A DNA stretch of 64,000 bases from Leifsonia poae (GCF_020009625.1 NZ_JAIHLP010000002.1:3915342-3979341); one strand, 5' to 3'. Positions 1-8,881 are shown, counted from the stretch's first letter. Notes: generated by a model not told the origin, from the letters alone. Numbers and translations are program-made.

Positions 1-342
1 CACGCCGACCGCCACGATCCCGAAAAGGGCTCCGCCCATTCCGTTGCTTGCGGTCGCGGCCGTGATCGGTGCGATGAAGGCGAACGACGAGCCGAGGTAA
101 CTGGGAAGCCGGTTGCGGGTGATGAGGAGGAACAGGATGGTTCCGACACCGGAGAACAGCAGCGTCGTGCTCGGCGGGAAGTGGGTGAGCACCGGGACCA
201 GGAAGGTCGCGCCGAACATCGCCACGACGTGCTGGGCACCCAGGCCGATGGTGCGGGGCCAGGTGAGCCGTTCGCCGGGGAGCACGACTTCTGCCGCCCC
301 CACGTTCTTTCCGTCACCGTGCAGCGTCCAGGGGAGGGCCAT
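1..342 (-). CDS. Uracil/xanthine permease (NCS2 family), N-terminal part, cut by window edge
   Basis: Nucleobase:cation symporter-2 of the UraA/uracil-xanthine type, an inner-membrane importer for uracil or related bases. Only the first 114 codons are in the window; the gene runs off position 1. The ATG at 342 is preceded by GAAGGA at suitable distance. The visible part has the typical soluble N-terminus (MALPWTLHGDGK), then GAQHVVAMFGATFLVPVLT as the first membrane segment and PSYLGSSFAFIAP near the second, both hallmarks of UraA. It is transcribed away from a second purine-type permease starting 64 bp away, so the two nucleobase transporters share a divergent control region. Family assignment is good; substrate is inferred. 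Confidence 0.82.
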   Translation of the reverse strand, partial: MALPWTLHGDGKNVGAAEVVLPGERLTWPRTIGLGAQHVVAMFGATFLVPVLTHFPPSTTLLFSGVGTILFLLITRNRLPSYLGSSFAFIAPITAATASNGMGGALFGIVAVGV

Positions 343-406
343 ATGCGTCCTTCGCGTCGATGGGCTTTAGGGTTGTCAAGCGCGCATCCGCGCACGATAA
401 CCCTCG

Positions 407-1882
407 GTGATCCTACGGGAGACGATCATTTCCGCATCCAGTGCCCCCGCCTCGCCCACGCCGACCGTCGGCCAACGGCTCGACCGGTTCTTCGAGATCA
501 CGAAGCGCGGGACCACTTGGGGCACCGAGGTGCGGGGTGGTCTCGTGACATTCGTGACGATGGCGTACATCGTCATCCTGAACCCGCTGATTCTGGGCGG
601 GGCGAAGGATGTGGTGGGCGGCGTGCTCCCGGGCGCCCAGCTGGCCGCCGTGACCGCCCTCACCGCGGGCGTGATGACTCTGCTGTTCGGCCTCGTCGCC
701 CGCCTGCCGTTCGGCCTGGCGGCCGGCCTCGGCATCAACTCGTTCCTGGCCGCCAATGTGGTCAAGATCGTCAGCTGGCCGGAGGCCATGGGGCTGGTGG
801 TGATCGACGGCGTGATCATCGTGCTGCTGGCGGCGACCGGGCTGCGCCGGATGATCTTCAACGCCGTCCCGGCGCAGCTGAAGACCGCGATCACCGTGGG
901 TATCGGTCTGTTCATCGCGTTCATCGGCTTCGTCGACAGCGGTTTCGTGCGCAGCACCAACCAGGCGTCGCCACCGGTGCAACTCGGTGAAGCCGGCTCG
1001 ATCGCCACGCTCCCCACCGTCGTGTTCCTCATCGCGCTGGTCATCATGGGAGTGCTGATGGCCCGCAAGGTGAAAGGCGCGCTGCTCATCGGCATCGTGA
1101 CGTCCACCATCGTGGCCATCGTCGCCGAGGCGATCTTCCGGGTGGGGCCGTCGCTCGGAAAGAACCCGGCCGGTTGGAACCTGATCGTCCCGGAGCTCCC
1201 CAAATCGCTCGTCGCACTTCCTGACCTCGGCCTGGTCGGCCATTTCGACCTGTTCGGTGCGTTCGGCCGCATCGGCGCGCTCGCCGCGGTGATGCTCATC
1301 TTCACTCTGGTCTTCACGAACTTCTTCGACGCGATGGGCACCATGACCGGCCTCGCCCGCGGCGCCGGCCTGGCCGACAAAGACGGCGCCTTCCCCCGGC
1401 TGCAGTCGGCGCTGATCGTCGAGGGCATCGGTGCGGTCGCCGGCGGAGGCGCATCCGCGTCGTCGAACACCGTGTTCGTCGACTCCGCGGCCGGCGTCGG
1501 CGAAGGCGCGAAGACCGGATTCGCCAGCGTCGTGACCGGTCTGCTGTTCCTGCTCGCGATGTTCTTCACTCCACTCACGCAGGTGGTGCCGCTCGAGGTC
1601 GCCGCGGCCGCCCTGGTGGTGGTCGGCGCGCTCATGGTCGTTCAGATCCGTGACATCGACTTCGGCGAGTTCTCCAGTGTGCTCCCGGTGTTCCTCACGA
1701 TCATCGTCATGCCGCTCACCTACTCGATCGCCAACGGCATCGGGGTCGGCTTCCTCAGCTGGGTCCTCATCCGCTCGCTCGCCGGCAAAGCGCGCCAGAT
1801 CAGCCCGCTGCTCTGGATCGTCGCCGCCGGGTTCCTGATCTACTTCGCCCGCGGCCCGATCGAGGCGGCGCTTCCGCACTGA
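407..1882 (+). CDS. NCS2 family permease, AzgA/PbuG type (adenine/guanine/hypoxanthine uptake)
   Basis: A 491-residue polytopic membrane protein of the AzgA/PbuG branch of NCS2, importing purine bases by proton symport. The N-terminal block RFFEITKRGTTWGTEVRGG followed by LVTFVTMAYIVILNPLIL is diagnostic. NFFDAMGTMTGLARGAG (about residues 304-320) and the GGGASASSNTVFVDSAAGVG stretch that follows match the substrate-binding region of the family. The GTG at 407 is the only start giving a full N-terminus, but no clear ribosome binding site precedes it, so the exact start is uncertain. Divergent from the uracil-type permease on its left. Which purine is carried cannot be read from the sequence. 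Confidence 0.88.
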   Translation: MILRETIISASSAPASPTPTVGQRLDRFFEITKRGTTWGTEVRGGLVTFVTMAYIVILNPLILGGAKDVVGGVLPGAQLAAVTALTAGVMTLLFGLVARLPFGLAAGLGINSFLAANVVKIVSWPEAMGLVVIDGVIIVLLAATGLRRMIFNAVPAQLKTAITVGIGLFIAFIGFVDSGFVRSTNQASPPVQLGEAGSIATLPTVVFLIALVIMGVLMARKVKGALLIGIVTSTIVAIVAEAIFRVGPSLGKNPAGWNLIVPELPKSLVALPDLGLVGHFDLFGAFGRIGALAAVMLIFTLVFTNFFDAMGTMTGLARGAGLADKDGAFPRLQSALIVEGIGAVAGGGASASSNTVFVDSAAGVGEGAKTGFASVVTGLLFLLAMFFTPLTQVVPLEVAAAALVVVGALMVVQIRDIDFGEFSSVLPVFLTIIVMPLTYSIANGIGVGFLSWVLIRSLAGKARQISPLLWIVAAGFLIYFARGPIEAALPH

Positions 1883-1900
1883 CGCCCGGTGGCGAAGATC

Positions 1901-1937
1901 GGGGATTCCCCTGAGCGGAATCGGGGGATATCCCGAT
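1901..1937. other. Two adjacent short palindromes after the purine permease gene
   Basis: GGGGATTCCCC (1901-1911) is followed by ATCGGG-N6-CCCGAT (1920-1937). They could act as a weak terminator for the permease gene or as an operator for the DUF4190 gene starting at 2001. There is no T-run, so the role is open. Confidence 0.3.
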
Positions 1938-2000
1938 GGTGCCCGGGGGCCGTCCGCGGTTGACTGGAGGCATCCGATCAACCGAGGGGAACCGTTCATC

Positions 2001-2315
2001 ATGACCGACGCCGCAGGCCACCACGCACCACAGGCCGCTTACGCGGCACCCATCGCGCAGCCGAGCCAGGGTCTCAGCATTGCCAGTCTCGTGCTCGGGA
2101 TCGCCTCCCTCGCGTTCAGCTGGACGTTCTTCGCCCCGATCGTGGGGCTGGTGCTCGGCATCCTCGCTGTCGGCAGGGAGCCGGCGGGCAAGACGATGGC
2201 CGTCTGGGGCATCGTCCTCAACGCGGTGATGCTCGCCGGTGCGGTGATCGCCGCCATGCTCGCCGTCGTCGGAATCGGTCTCAGCTTCGCCTTCCTGCCG
2301 TTCGCATTCCTGTAA
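2001..2315 (+). CDS. DUF4190 domain small membrane protein
   Basis: A 104-residue protein with a polar Ala/Gln-rich N-terminus (about 25 residues) and two hydrophobic segments, roughly residues 28-58 and 68-100. The segment GLSIASLVLGIASLAFSWTF and the following VGLVLGILAVGREPAGKTMA are the DUF4190 pattern. Function is unknown; in actinobacteria such proteins are common small inner-membrane proteins. The ATG is preceded by GAGGGGA. It is followed directly by a strong hairpin (2339-2374), so it is probably monocistronic. Confidence 0.8.
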   Translation: MTDAAGHHAPQAAYAAPIAQPSQGLSIASLVLGIASLAFSWTFFAPIVGLVLGILAVGREPAGKTMAVWGIVLNAVMLAGAVIAAMLAVVGIGLSFAFLPFAFL

Positions 2316-2338
2316 GACGCGCTCCGGCCGCACCGGCT

Positions 2339-2374
2339 TCGACGCCCTTCCGACGGCTTCCGGAGGGGCGTCGA
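2339..2374 (+). terminator. Hairpin terminator between the DUF4190 gene and trmB
   Basis: A 14-bp stem with one G-T pair (left arm TCGACGCCCTTCCG, right arm CGGAGGGGCGTCGA) and an 8-nt loop. It runs into the ATG at 2374, which argues against that codon as the trmB start and for the GTG at 2398. No T-run follows, as is usual in high-GC actinobacteria. Confidence 0.7.
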
Positions 2375-2397
2375 TGGCGATACGGGAGAATGGACGG

Positions 2398-3081
2398 GTG
2401 GACACCCCGAATCGCCAGCGCAGTTTCGTCTCGCGCGGACGCAGGACCGAAGCCCAGCAGCGCGCCCTCGAGGAGCTGTGGCCCGACTACGGCATCGACT
2501 TCGTGGAGGAGCGGATCGACCTCGACCGGGCCTTCGGCCGTGTCGCGCCCCGCATCGTCGAGATCGGCTTCGGCAACGGCGAGAATCTGCTGACCCTCGC
2601 TGCGCAGCGTCCGGAGACCGATTTCCTGGGAGTCGAGGTGCACGGTTCCGGGGTCGGGCGGCTGCTGAACGAGCTGAGCGTGCGGGAGATCGGCAATGTG
2701 CGCGTCGTGCGGCACGACGCCGTCGAGGTGTTGGAACGGATGCTGCCCGAGCACAGCCTCGACGAGGTCCTCATCTTCTTCCCGGATCCGTGGCCGAAGA
2801 ACCGCCACCGCCGACGTCGACTCGTTCAGCCGGAGTTCGCCCTGCTTCTCGCGCGCTCGCTGAAACCGACCGGCACGCTCCGACTCGCCACCGACTGGGC
2901 GGACTACGCCGAGCACATGATCGCGGTGCTCGACGCCTGTCCCGAGCTCGTGAACAGCGCCGGCGCCGGTGGCTTCGTGCCGCGCCCGGACGATCGCGCG
3001 CTCACCCGATTCGAACAGCGCGGCGAACGCCTGGGGCACGCGATCGTCGACCTCGAGTACCGTACGGTCACGCATCCGTAG
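2398..3081 (+). CDS. trmB: tRNA (guanine-N7-)-methyltransferase TrmB
   Basis: A 227-residue SAM-dependent enzyme that methylates G46 in the variable loop of tRNAs. The SAM-binding motif I is EIGFGNGENLL (about residues 56-66), followed by FLGVEVHGSG. The TrmB signature IFFPDPWPKNRHRRRRL (about 125-141) and the late LATDWADYAEHM motif are both intact. The GTG at 2398 is chosen because an upstream in-frame ATG at 2374 lies in a terminator hairpin, GGGAG lies at 2383-2387, and the protein then starts MDTPNRQRSF. The stop codon overlaps the putative -10 of the next gene. Confidence 0.93.
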   Translation: MDTPNRQRSFVSRGRRTEAQQRALEELWPDYGIDFVEERIDLDRAFGRVAPRIVEIGFGNGENLLTLAAQRPETDFLGVEVHGSGVGRLLNELSVREIGNVRVVRHDAVEVLERMLPEHSLDEVLIFFPDPWPKNRHRRRRLVQPEFALLLARSLKPTGTLRLATDWADYAEHMIAVLDACPELVNSAGAGGFVPRPDDRALTRFEQRGERLGHAIVDLEYRTVTHP

Positions 3082-3084
3082 GAT
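3079..3084 (+). promoter_or_regulatory. Putative -10 (TAGGAT) for leaderless aldehyde dehydrogenase mRNA
   Basis: TAGGAT ends 6 nt before the ATG at 3091 and overlaps the trmB stop codon. There is no Shine-Dalgarno, so transcription probably starts at or next to the start codon. Confidence 0.55.
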
Positions 3085-3090
3085 GGTCGC

Positions 3091-4473
3091 ATGACCCTGG
3101 CTCAGACCGTCGACGCTCTACGCCGCTCCTTCGATGCGGGCACCACGAAACCGCTCGCGTGGCGCCTCGCCCAGCTGGCGGCACTGCGCCGGATGCTCAC
3201 CGAACGGTCGGCGGAGCTCGAGGACGCGCTGCTGGCCGACCTCGCCAAGAACCCCACCGAGTCGCAGGTGGCCGAGCTCGGGTTCGTGGTCAGTGAGATC
3301 GACCACATCACGCGTCGGCTGCGTCGCTGGCTGAAACCCCGCCGCGTCACCGTGCCCGGTGCGATCCTTCCCGCCCGTGCCAGCATCGTGCGCGAACCGC
3401 TCGGGGTCGTTCTGGTGATCGCGCCGTGGAACTATCCCGTTCAGCTTCTCCTGGCGCCGGTGGTCGGCGCTCTGGCGGCCGGGAACGCGGTCCTGCTGAA
3501 ACCGAGCGAGCTCGCGCCGGCGACCTCGGCCGCGCTGGCCCGGCTCATCCCCGAATACCTCGACACCCGCGCCGTTGCGGTCGTCGAGGGCGGGGTGGAA
3601 CAGACCACCGAGCTGCTGGAGCAGCGATTCGACCACATCTTCTATACGGGCAATGCGCGGGTCGGCCGCATCGTCGCCGCTGCGGCCGTGCCGAACCTCA
3701 CCCCGATCACCCTCGAGCTCGGGGGCAAGTCGCCGGTCTATGTGGACGACACGGTCGATCCGGAGGCTGCGGCGCTGCGCATCGCCTGGGGCAAGTTCAT
3801 GAATGCCGGGCAGACCTGCGTGGCTCCCGACTACATCCTCGCCACCCAGGCCGTGGCCGCGCGTCTCGCGCCGGCTCTGGCCGCCGCGGTGCGCGAGCTG
3901 TACGGCGACGACCCCGCCACGAGTCCCGACTACGGCCGAATCGTCAACGACCGTCAATTCGACCGGCTCACCGGCCTGCTGGATGCGGGCACGACGATCA
4001 TCGGGGGCGTCTCCGACCCGGTGACCCGCTACCTCGCGCCGACGGTGCTCACCGACGTCCCCCGCGACGCGGCCGTGATGGGCGAGGAGATCTTCGGTCC
4101 GGTCCTGCCGATCGTTCCCGTCTCCGGGCTCGACGAGGCCATCGGGATCATCGCCGGCGGCGACAAGCCGCTTGCGCTCTACGTGTTCAGCTCGAGTCGT
4201 CGTGTGCGTCGGCGCATCCTCACCGAGACGAGTTCCGGTGCGGTCGGATTCGGCGTGCCCGCGGCGCATCTCGCCGTCGCCGGCCTGCCGTTCGGGGGCG
4301 TGGGCGAGAGCGGGATGGGCGCATACCACGGCGAGAACTCGGTGCGGACGTTCAGTCACGAGAAGGCCGTGCTGACCAAATCGCTGAAGCCGGACACCAT
4401 GAGGCTCATCTACCCGCCGTACACCGAGGCCAAGGACAGATTCGTGCGCGGGCTCCTCCGCAAGCTGAGCTGA
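3091..4473 (+). CDS. NAD(P)-dependent aldehyde dehydrogenase family protein (class 3-like)
   Basis: A 460-residue enzyme oxidising an aldehyde to the acid. The short length and the lack of an N-terminal extension resemble class-3 or fatty-aldehyde dehydrogenases. Visible motifs are [13 protein letters not shown] and [13 protein letters not shown] (cofactor site), the general-base Glu in LELGGKSP (about residue 208), and the catalytic Cys in [11 protein letters not shown] (about 240). The C-terminal block [20 protein letters not shown] is typical. It sits 9 bp after trmB but has its own putative leaderless promoter. The substrate is not deducible; long- or medium-chain aldehydes are plausible from the family. 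Confidence 0.9.
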   Translation: MTLAQTVDALRRSFDAGTTKPLAWRLAQLAALRRMLTERSAELEDALLADLAKNPTESQVAELGFVVSEIDHITRRLRRWLKPRRVTVPGAILPARASIVREPLGVVLVIAPWNYPVQLLLAPVVGALAAGNAVLLKPSELAPATSAALARLIPEYLDTRAVAVVEGGVEQTTELLEQRFDHIFYTGNARVGRIVAAAAVPNLTPITLELGGKSPVYVDDTVDPEAAALRIAWGKFMNAGQTCVAPDYILATQAVAARLAPALAAAVRELYGDDPATSPDYGRIVNDRQFDRLTGLLDAGTTIIGGVSDPVTRYLAPTVLTDVPRDAAVMGEEIFGPVLPIVPVSGLDEAIGIIAGGDKPLALYVFSSSRRVRRRILTETSSGAVGFGVPAAHLAVAGLPFGGVGESGMGAYHGENSVRTFSHEKAVLTKSLKPDTMRLIYPPYTEAKDRFVRGLLRKLS

Positions 4474-4515
4474 CACGGCTCCAGACCCACCCTGCGAGAC
4501 CTCAGGGGAGAGCGG

Positions 4516-4521
4516 TAGGCT
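4516..4521 (+). promoter_or_regulatory. Putative -10 (TAGGCT) for aspA
   Basis: TAGGCT lies about 75 nt before the aspA start, giving a leader of about 65 nt that contains the ribosome binding site ACGGAG. No convincing -35 was seen. Confidence 0.4.
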
Positions 4522-4594
4522 CGAAGCGTCGGCGGCCACGAACGGCCGACATCAGAAGCATGCCACCGCACAACGAGAGGCAACGGAGCCAAGC

Positions 4595-6142
4595 GTGACC
4601 ACCCCCAGTACAGCAACAATGGACGAACCCAAGACCAGCCCGATCCCCATCGTGGACGCAAGCGAGAACGTCTCCGACGTGCCCACGCCGGTCACTGCCG
4701 GCGGCCCGGTTCGCACCGAGAGCGACTCGCTCGGCGCCCGGGATATTCCCGCCGCAGCATATTGGGGCGTGCACACCTCACGAGCGCTCGAGAACTTCCC
4801 GATCGCGAAGCGTCCGATCTCCGTCTACCCCGACCTCGTCGTCGCCCTGGCCAGCGTCAAGCAGGCCGCGACGCGAGCCAACCTCGAGATCGGTGCCCTC
4901 GAACCGCACAAGGCCGAGATCATCGACCGCGCCTGCCAGCTCATCATCGACGGCCGGTTCCACGACCAGTTCGTCGTCGGCGTCATGCAGGGCGGCGCGG
5001 GAACATCGACGAACATGAACGCCAACGAGGTCATCGCCAATGTGGCGCTCGAGCTCGACGGCCATGGCAAGGGCGAGTACCAGCACCTCAGCCCGATCGA
5101 TGACGTCAACCGCAGCCAGAGCACCAACGACACATACCCGACGGCCATCAAGATCGCCCTCACGTTCGCGCTCGCCCACCTCCTCGACGAGCTGGCGCTG
5201 CTGCGCGACTCCTTCGCCCGCAAGGGGGAGGAGTTCCGCCACGTCCTGAAGGTGGGCCGCACCCAGCTGCAGGATGCGGTGCCCATGACCCTCGGTCAGG
5301 AGTTCCACGGGTTCGCCACCACACTGACGGAAGACCACGCCCGACTCACCGAGACCAAGTGGCTGCTCGCCGAGATCAACCTCGGCGCCACCGCGATCGG
5401 GACGGGTATCACTGCGGACCCTGGCTACGCCGCCTCCGCCGTCAAACATCTCAACACCATCACCGGGCTCAATCTCGAGACCGCGCCCGACCTCATCGAG
5501 TCGACCAGCGATGCCGGTGCATTCATGTCGTTCTCCGGATCGCTGAAACGCAGCGCGATCAAACTCTCGAAGATCTGCAACGACCTGCGCCTGCTTTCCA
5601 GCGGCCCGCAGGCCGGTTTCGGCGAGATCAACCTGCCGCCGCGTCAGGCCGGCTCGAGCATCATGCCGGGCAAGGTCAACCCGGTCATCCCGGAGGTCGT
5701 CAACCAAGTCGCCTTCGCGGTGGCCGGCTCCGACGTCACCGTGACCATGGCGGCCGAGGGCGGGCAGCTCCAGCTGAACGCCTTCGAGCCGGTGATCGCC
5801 CACTCGCTGCTGCAGAGCGTGACGTGGATGACCCAGGCCTTCCACACCCTGCGCGTCAACTGTGTCGACGGCATCACCGCCAACGAGGAACGACTCGGCG
5901 CGATGGTCGGCTCCTCGGTCGGCGTCATCACGGCGCTCATGCCGCACATCGGCTACGCGGCGGCTGCAGCCCTGGCCAAGACGGCGCTCCTCACCGGGGG
6001 CAACGTGGCCGATATGGTCGTCGATGCCAAATTGATGAGCCGCGAAGACGTGACGAAACTGCTTTCACCGGCCCGCCTGAGCGGCCTGGAAGCGATCACG
6101 ACCGCCGTGCCCATCGTCAACGCGAGCGACCTCACCGACTGA
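4595..6142 (+). CDS. aspA: Aspartate ammonia-lyase
   Basis: A 515-residue member of the fumarase/aspartase superfamily that cleaves L-aspartate to fumarate and ammonia in the cytosol. The active-site loop signature SSIMPGKVNPVIPEV (about residues 352-366) carries the catalytic serine. YWGVHTSRALENFPI near the N-terminus and VMQGGAGTSTNMNANEV are aspartase-type rather than fumarase-type blocks. About 45 residues precede the usual start of the fold (DSLGARDIPAAAYWG). This extension is Thr/Ser/Pro-rich and may be disordered. The GTG at 4595 has ACGGAG upstream. An internal ATG at 4619 is an alternative start that would shorten the tail. A hairpin terminator follows. Confidence 0.92.
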   Translation: MTTPSTATMDEPKTSPIPIVDASENVSDVPTPVTAGGPVRTESDSLGARDIPAAAYWGVHTSRALENFPIAKRPISVYPDLVVALASVKQAATRANLEIGALEPHKAEIIDRACQLIIDGRFHDQFVVGVMQGGAGTSTNMNANEVIANVALELDGHGKGEYQHLSPIDDVNRSQSTNDTYPTAIKIALTFALAHLLDELALLRDSFARKGEEFRHVLKVGRTQLQDAVPMTLGQEFHGFATTLTEDHARLTETKWLLAEINLGATAIGTGITADPGYAASAVKHLNTITGLNLETAPDLIESTSDAGAFMSFSGSLKRSAIKLSKICNDLRLLSSGPQAGFGEINLPPRQAGSSIMPGKVNPVIPEVVNQVAFAVAGSDVTVTMAAEGGQLQLNAFEPVIAHSLLQSVTWMTQAFHTLRVNCVDGITANEERLGAMVGSSVGVITALMPHIGYAAAAALAKTALLTGGNVADMVVDAKLMSREDVTKLLSPARLSGLEAITTAVPIVNASDLTD

Positions 6143-6145
6143 ACC

Positions 6146-6206
6146 CACGAAAACGGGGCCCCGCTGAGCCCGCTCGCGAGAGCGCGACGGCGAGGCCCCT
6201 TTCGTG
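6146..6206. terminator. Bidirectional terminator between aspA and the FAH-family gene
   Basis: CACGAAA and GGGGCC pair with GGCCCC and TTTCGTG across 6146-6206, with a nested CGCTC-gcga-GAGCG hairpin inside. The A-run and T-run at the two ends suit termination on both strands, matching the convergent genes on either side. Confidence 0.65.
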
Positions 6207-6229
6207 TGCCGTTCGACCTCTGGCCAGGA

Positions 6230-7105
6230 TCAGGTGACCCGGCAGTACGTGGTGAGGTAGCCGATCCCGCCGATGGAGACGGTGACGGTCGACCGGTCGC
6301 GCAGGAAGACCGGCGGCGTGCGCGAGTATCCGGCGCCGCCCGGGCTTCCGGTCGAGATGAGGGTGCCGGGCTGAACTGTGGCCGACCGGGAGAGGAAGGA
6401 CACGATCTCGGCGACGGAGCGCACCATGTCGGCGGTGGAGGAGTCTTGCAGGATGGCGCCATCGACGTTGGTGGTCAGCCAGAGGTCCTGCGGGTCGCTG
6501 ATCTCTTCGGCGGTCACGACGACCGGTCCGTTGGGGGTGAAGCCGTCGAAGGATTTGCACCGCGACCATTGCGCCTCGGAGAACTGCAGATCGCGAGCGG
6601 TGATGTCGTTGACCACCGTGTAGCCCCACACATAGTCGAGGGCGTCCCGCACCGAGACGTCGCGCGCCGGCTTGCCGATGATCACACCGAGCTCGGCCTC
6701 GTAGTCGACCTGGGTGGTGAGGTTCTCAGGCCAGGTGGTGGTGCCCTCGTGGCCCGCCAGCGAGTTGGGCCACAGGGAGAAGACGGTCGCCGCCTTCTCG
6801 GTGCGCAGCTTGAGCTCGGAGGCGTGCGCGGCATAGTTGGCGCCGATGGCGATCACCTGCGGCGGGCGCAGGACGGCCGAGGCGTGCCGAAGCTCGCGGA
6901 TCGGCGTGAGCGACGTGTGCTGCGCGATCGCGTTGTCGACGACGGCCTTCACATGCGCGAGCGCGGCATCGCCCTGCTCGATGAGATCCTGGAGGTCACG
7001 CGGAGCCGGATCCATCACCTCGTCGAGGAAGAGAGCGCCGTCTCCGATGACGGCGGCCAGTCGCGGCTGTGGATCTGTGGTGGAACTGAGGTGCGAGAAT
7101 CTCAC
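6230..7105 (-). CDS. Fumarylacetoacetate hydrolase (FAH) family protein
   Basis: A 291-residue protein of the FAH/HpaG superfamily, metal-dependent hydrolases, isomerases or decarboxylases acting on 2-oxo acids and acylpyruvates. Family motifs are VIAIGANYAAHASEL (about residues 79-93), DYEAELGVIIGKPARDVS with the metal-binding Glu residues (about 130-147), and VWGYTVVNDITARDLQ (about 155-170). ISTGSPGGAGYSR is a C-terminal catalytic loop. The GTG start at 7105 lies 6 nt after TAGCCT, so it is probably leaderless. It is divergent from an alpha/beta hydrolase. No neighbouring aromatic-degradation genes are present, so the substrate is unknown. Confidence 0.85.
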   Translation of the reverse strand: MRFSHLSSTTDPQPRLAAVIGDGALFLDEVMDPAPRDLQDLIEQGDAALAHVKAVVDNAIAQHTSLTPIRELRHASAVLRPPQVIAIGANYAAHASELKLRTEKAATVFSLWPNSLAGHEGTTTWPENLTTQVDYEAELGVIIGKPARDVSVRDALDYVWGYTVVNDITARDLQFSEAQWSRCKSFDGFTPNGPVVVTAEEISDPQDLWLTTNVDGAILQDSSTADMVRSVAEIVSFLSRSATVQPGTLISTGSPGGAGYSRTPPVFLRDRSTVTVSIGGIGYLTTYCRVT

Positions 7106-7111
7106 TCCACA

Positions 7112-7117
7112 AGGCTA
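7112..7117 (-). promoter_or_regulatory. Putative -10 (TAGCCT) for leaderless FAH-family mRNA
   Basis: Read on the minus strand, TAGCCT ends 6 nt before the GTG at 7105. No ribosome binding site is present. Confidence 0.5.
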
Positions 7118-7163
7118 TACGGCCGCGACCGCCGAGCCGATCACAAAGGTCGGCCGCGTCGGC

Positions 7164-7169
7164 TAGCGT
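7164..7169 (+). promoter_or_regulatory. Putative -10 (TAGCGT) for leaderless alpha/beta hydrolase mRNA
   Basis: TAGCGT ends 6 nt before the GTG at 7176. GGAGG is present but sits only 1 nt from the start codon, too close to work as a Shine-Dalgarno. Confidence 0.5.
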
Positions 7170-7175
7170 GGAGGC

Positions 7176-8096
7176 GTGTCCATCGGAGAAAGGCAGTCCG
7201 GGGTCGCCGGAGGCGACGACGACGCTGCGCGGCTGGATGCCGGCATCCCCGACATCGATTGGTCGATCGCGCCCGTCGGGGCCCGGTTCTCGCGATTCGA
7301 CGCCCCGAGCGGCGAATTGGCCGTCGTCTCCTTGGGCGACCCTGCCGACCCGCGTGTCGTGCTCATCCCGGGCGTCACGGGGTCGAAAGAAGACTTCTTC
7401 CTGCTGGCGCCGATCCTCGTCGCCGGCGGTTACTTCGTGCAGAGCTTCGATCTCGCCGGCCAATACGAGTCCGCGCAGGCGGGTCCGGTTCTGGGCGGGC
7501 ACTACACCTATGAGCTCCTCGTCGGCGACGTTCTCGCTTTCCTGGGTTCGGGGGCGCCGGCACATGTGCTCGGCTACTCGTTCGCCGGGGTGCTGGCACA
7601 ATTGGCACTCGCCGAGCATCCCGGGCTTTTCCGCAGTCTCACGCTGCTGACCACGCCTCCGGAACCGGGGCAGGCGTTCCGGGGTGTCCGGGTGATCGGC
7701 TGGCTCAGCTGGTTCCTCGGCGGGCGGCAGGGCGCCGGCCTGATGATCTGGGGGATCGTCACCAATAAGAACAAGGTGCCGCTCAGCCGGCTCGCCTTCG
7801 TGCGGGCCCGTTTCGCACTGACCAGACGATCGAGCGTCGACGACATCGTCGGTTTGATGAAGCGCGTTCCGGATGTGCGCGACGCGGTGGCCGCGAGCGC
7901 GGCGCCGGTGCTCGTGGCCACGGGCAACCACGATCTGTGGCCCACCCATCTGCATGCGGCCAACGCGCAGTCTCTCGGAGCGACGCTGGCGGTGTACACG
8001 ACCGGGCACAGCCCGTGCGAGACGGCTCCGCACCAGCTCGCCCGCGACATGATCGCACTGTTCCATCGCGCCGAACGCGCCGAACAGAACCGCTGA
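7176..8096 (+). CDS. Alpha/beta hydrolase fold protein
   Basis: A 306-residue cytosolic alpha/beta hydrolase. The nucleophile elbow is GYSFAG (about residues 131-136), with an oxyanion-type turn near VVLIPGVTGSKEDFF. The likely catalytic acid is the Asp in ATGNHDLWP and the likely His is in TTGHSPCETAP. The first 30 residues are charged and not part of the fold. Substrate is unknown; esterases, lipases and menaquinone-pathway enzymes share this architecture. It is divergent from an FAH-family gene, and the two could serve one degradative function, but nothing else in the locus supports this. The GTG start is supported by the adjacent TAGCGT. Confidence 0.82.
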   Translation: MSIGERQSGVAGGDDDAARLDAGIPDIDWSIAPVGARFSRFDAPSGELAVVSLGDPADPRVVLIPGVTGSKEDFFLLAPILVAGGYFVQSFDLAGQYESAQAGPVLGGHYTYELLVGDVLAFLGSGAPAHVLGYSFAGVLAQLALAEHPGLFRSLTLLTTPPEPGQAFRGVRVIGWLSWFLGGRQGAGLMIWGIVTNKNKVPLSRLAFVRARFALTRRSSVDDIVGLMKRVPDVRDAVAASAAPVLVATGNHDLWPTHLHAANAQSLGATLAVYTTGHSPCETAPHQLARDMIALFHRAERAEQNR

Positions 8097-8116
8097 CCCG
8101 CCGAACGGGTGCGGCG

Positions 8117-8881
8117 TCAGGCCACGGCACCCGGAAGGTCGCCCGCGTGCTCTTCCTCCCAGCGGCGGCGCGCAGCACGGCGCCGCCACGGCGACTCCTC
8201 CGGCAGGTGCATCCGCAGGGTGGTGTACGCCCACCCGAGACGCCGGCCGAAACCGCGCCAGGTGGAGAACGGACGTGCCGAGATGCCGACGGTGAGGTTC
8301 TCGTCGTAGCGCACGATCTGGTCCGGGTCGAGGTGGATGGCGAGGTCGAGGTCGTCGTGGATCTCGCGGAGTCCACGGTGCACCCGCCCGCGCATCCGTT
8401 GCCACACGTCGCGGCGCATCGCGAAGTTGGACCCGAAGATCGCGGGATGACCGAGCCAGATCTCCATGGACCAGAAGTATCCGCCGATGTAAAGCATCTG
8501 CCCGAGACCTGCGATCAGGGTGCTGCCGTCGTAGAAGATCCCCGGGCCGGTGAGCACCGAGATCTCCGGTGAGTCGACGAACTCGGCCTCGATGTGCAGG
8601 AGCCAATCGGACGAAGGCCGGGAGTCGGCGTCGAGCCGGGCGATGATGTCGCCGGTGGCGGCGTCGTAACCGGTCGAGGCGGCAGGCCAGATGCCGCGGA
8701 CGGGCTCGTCGAGCACCCGGGCTCCGCCGGCGCGGGCGACGGCCGCTGTATCGTCGCTGCTGCCATTGTCGACCACGATGATCTCATCGGCCGGGCGCAG
8801 CTGCACGGCGAGATCGCTGAGACAGCGGGCCAGCATTTCGGCATCGTCGAGGGCCGGAATCACGACCGTGATGGAGGGCAA
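8117..8881 (-). CDS. Glycosyltransferase family 2 protein
   Basis: A 254-residue GT-A fold glycosyltransferase. The N-terminus SITVVIPALDDAEMLARCL and EIIVVDNGSSDDTAAVA bind the nucleotide sugar, and RLDADSRP (about residues 88-95) is the DxD-type metal site. SNFAMRRDVWQRMRG is the acceptor-side motif of the family. A short hydrophobic patch around YIGGYFWSMEIWLG is too short for certain membrane insertion, so the protein is probably peripheral. Its neighbours are an alpha/beta hydrolase (convergent, 20 bp away) and the Ada-AlkA gene, so no glycan cluster defines its product. Confidence 0.85.
   Translation of the reverse strand: MPSITVVIPALDDAEMLARCLSDLAVQLRPADEIIVVDNGSSDDTAAVARAGGARVLDEPVRGIWPAASTGYDAATGDIIARLDADSRPSSDWLLHIEAEFVDSPEISVLTGPGIFYDGSTLIAGLGQMLYIGGYFWSMEIWLGHPAIFGSNFAMRRDVWQRMRGRVHRGLREIHDDLDLAIHLDPDQIVRYDENLTVGISARPFSTWRGFGRRLGWAYTTLRMHLPEESPWRRRAARRRWEEEHAGDLPGAVA

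Noticed and set aside
376..2002. Long open frames antisense to the purine permease gene
   Set aside because: Their translations are Arg/Ala/Pro- or Asp/Glu/His-rich and unlike any family, as expected for the non-coding frames of a high-GC gene; the sense frame is a clear permease.
2374..2397. ATG at 2374 as the trmB start
   Set aside because: It lies in the right arm of a terminator hairpin and adds eight unconserved residues; GTG 2398 with upstream GGGAG fits better.
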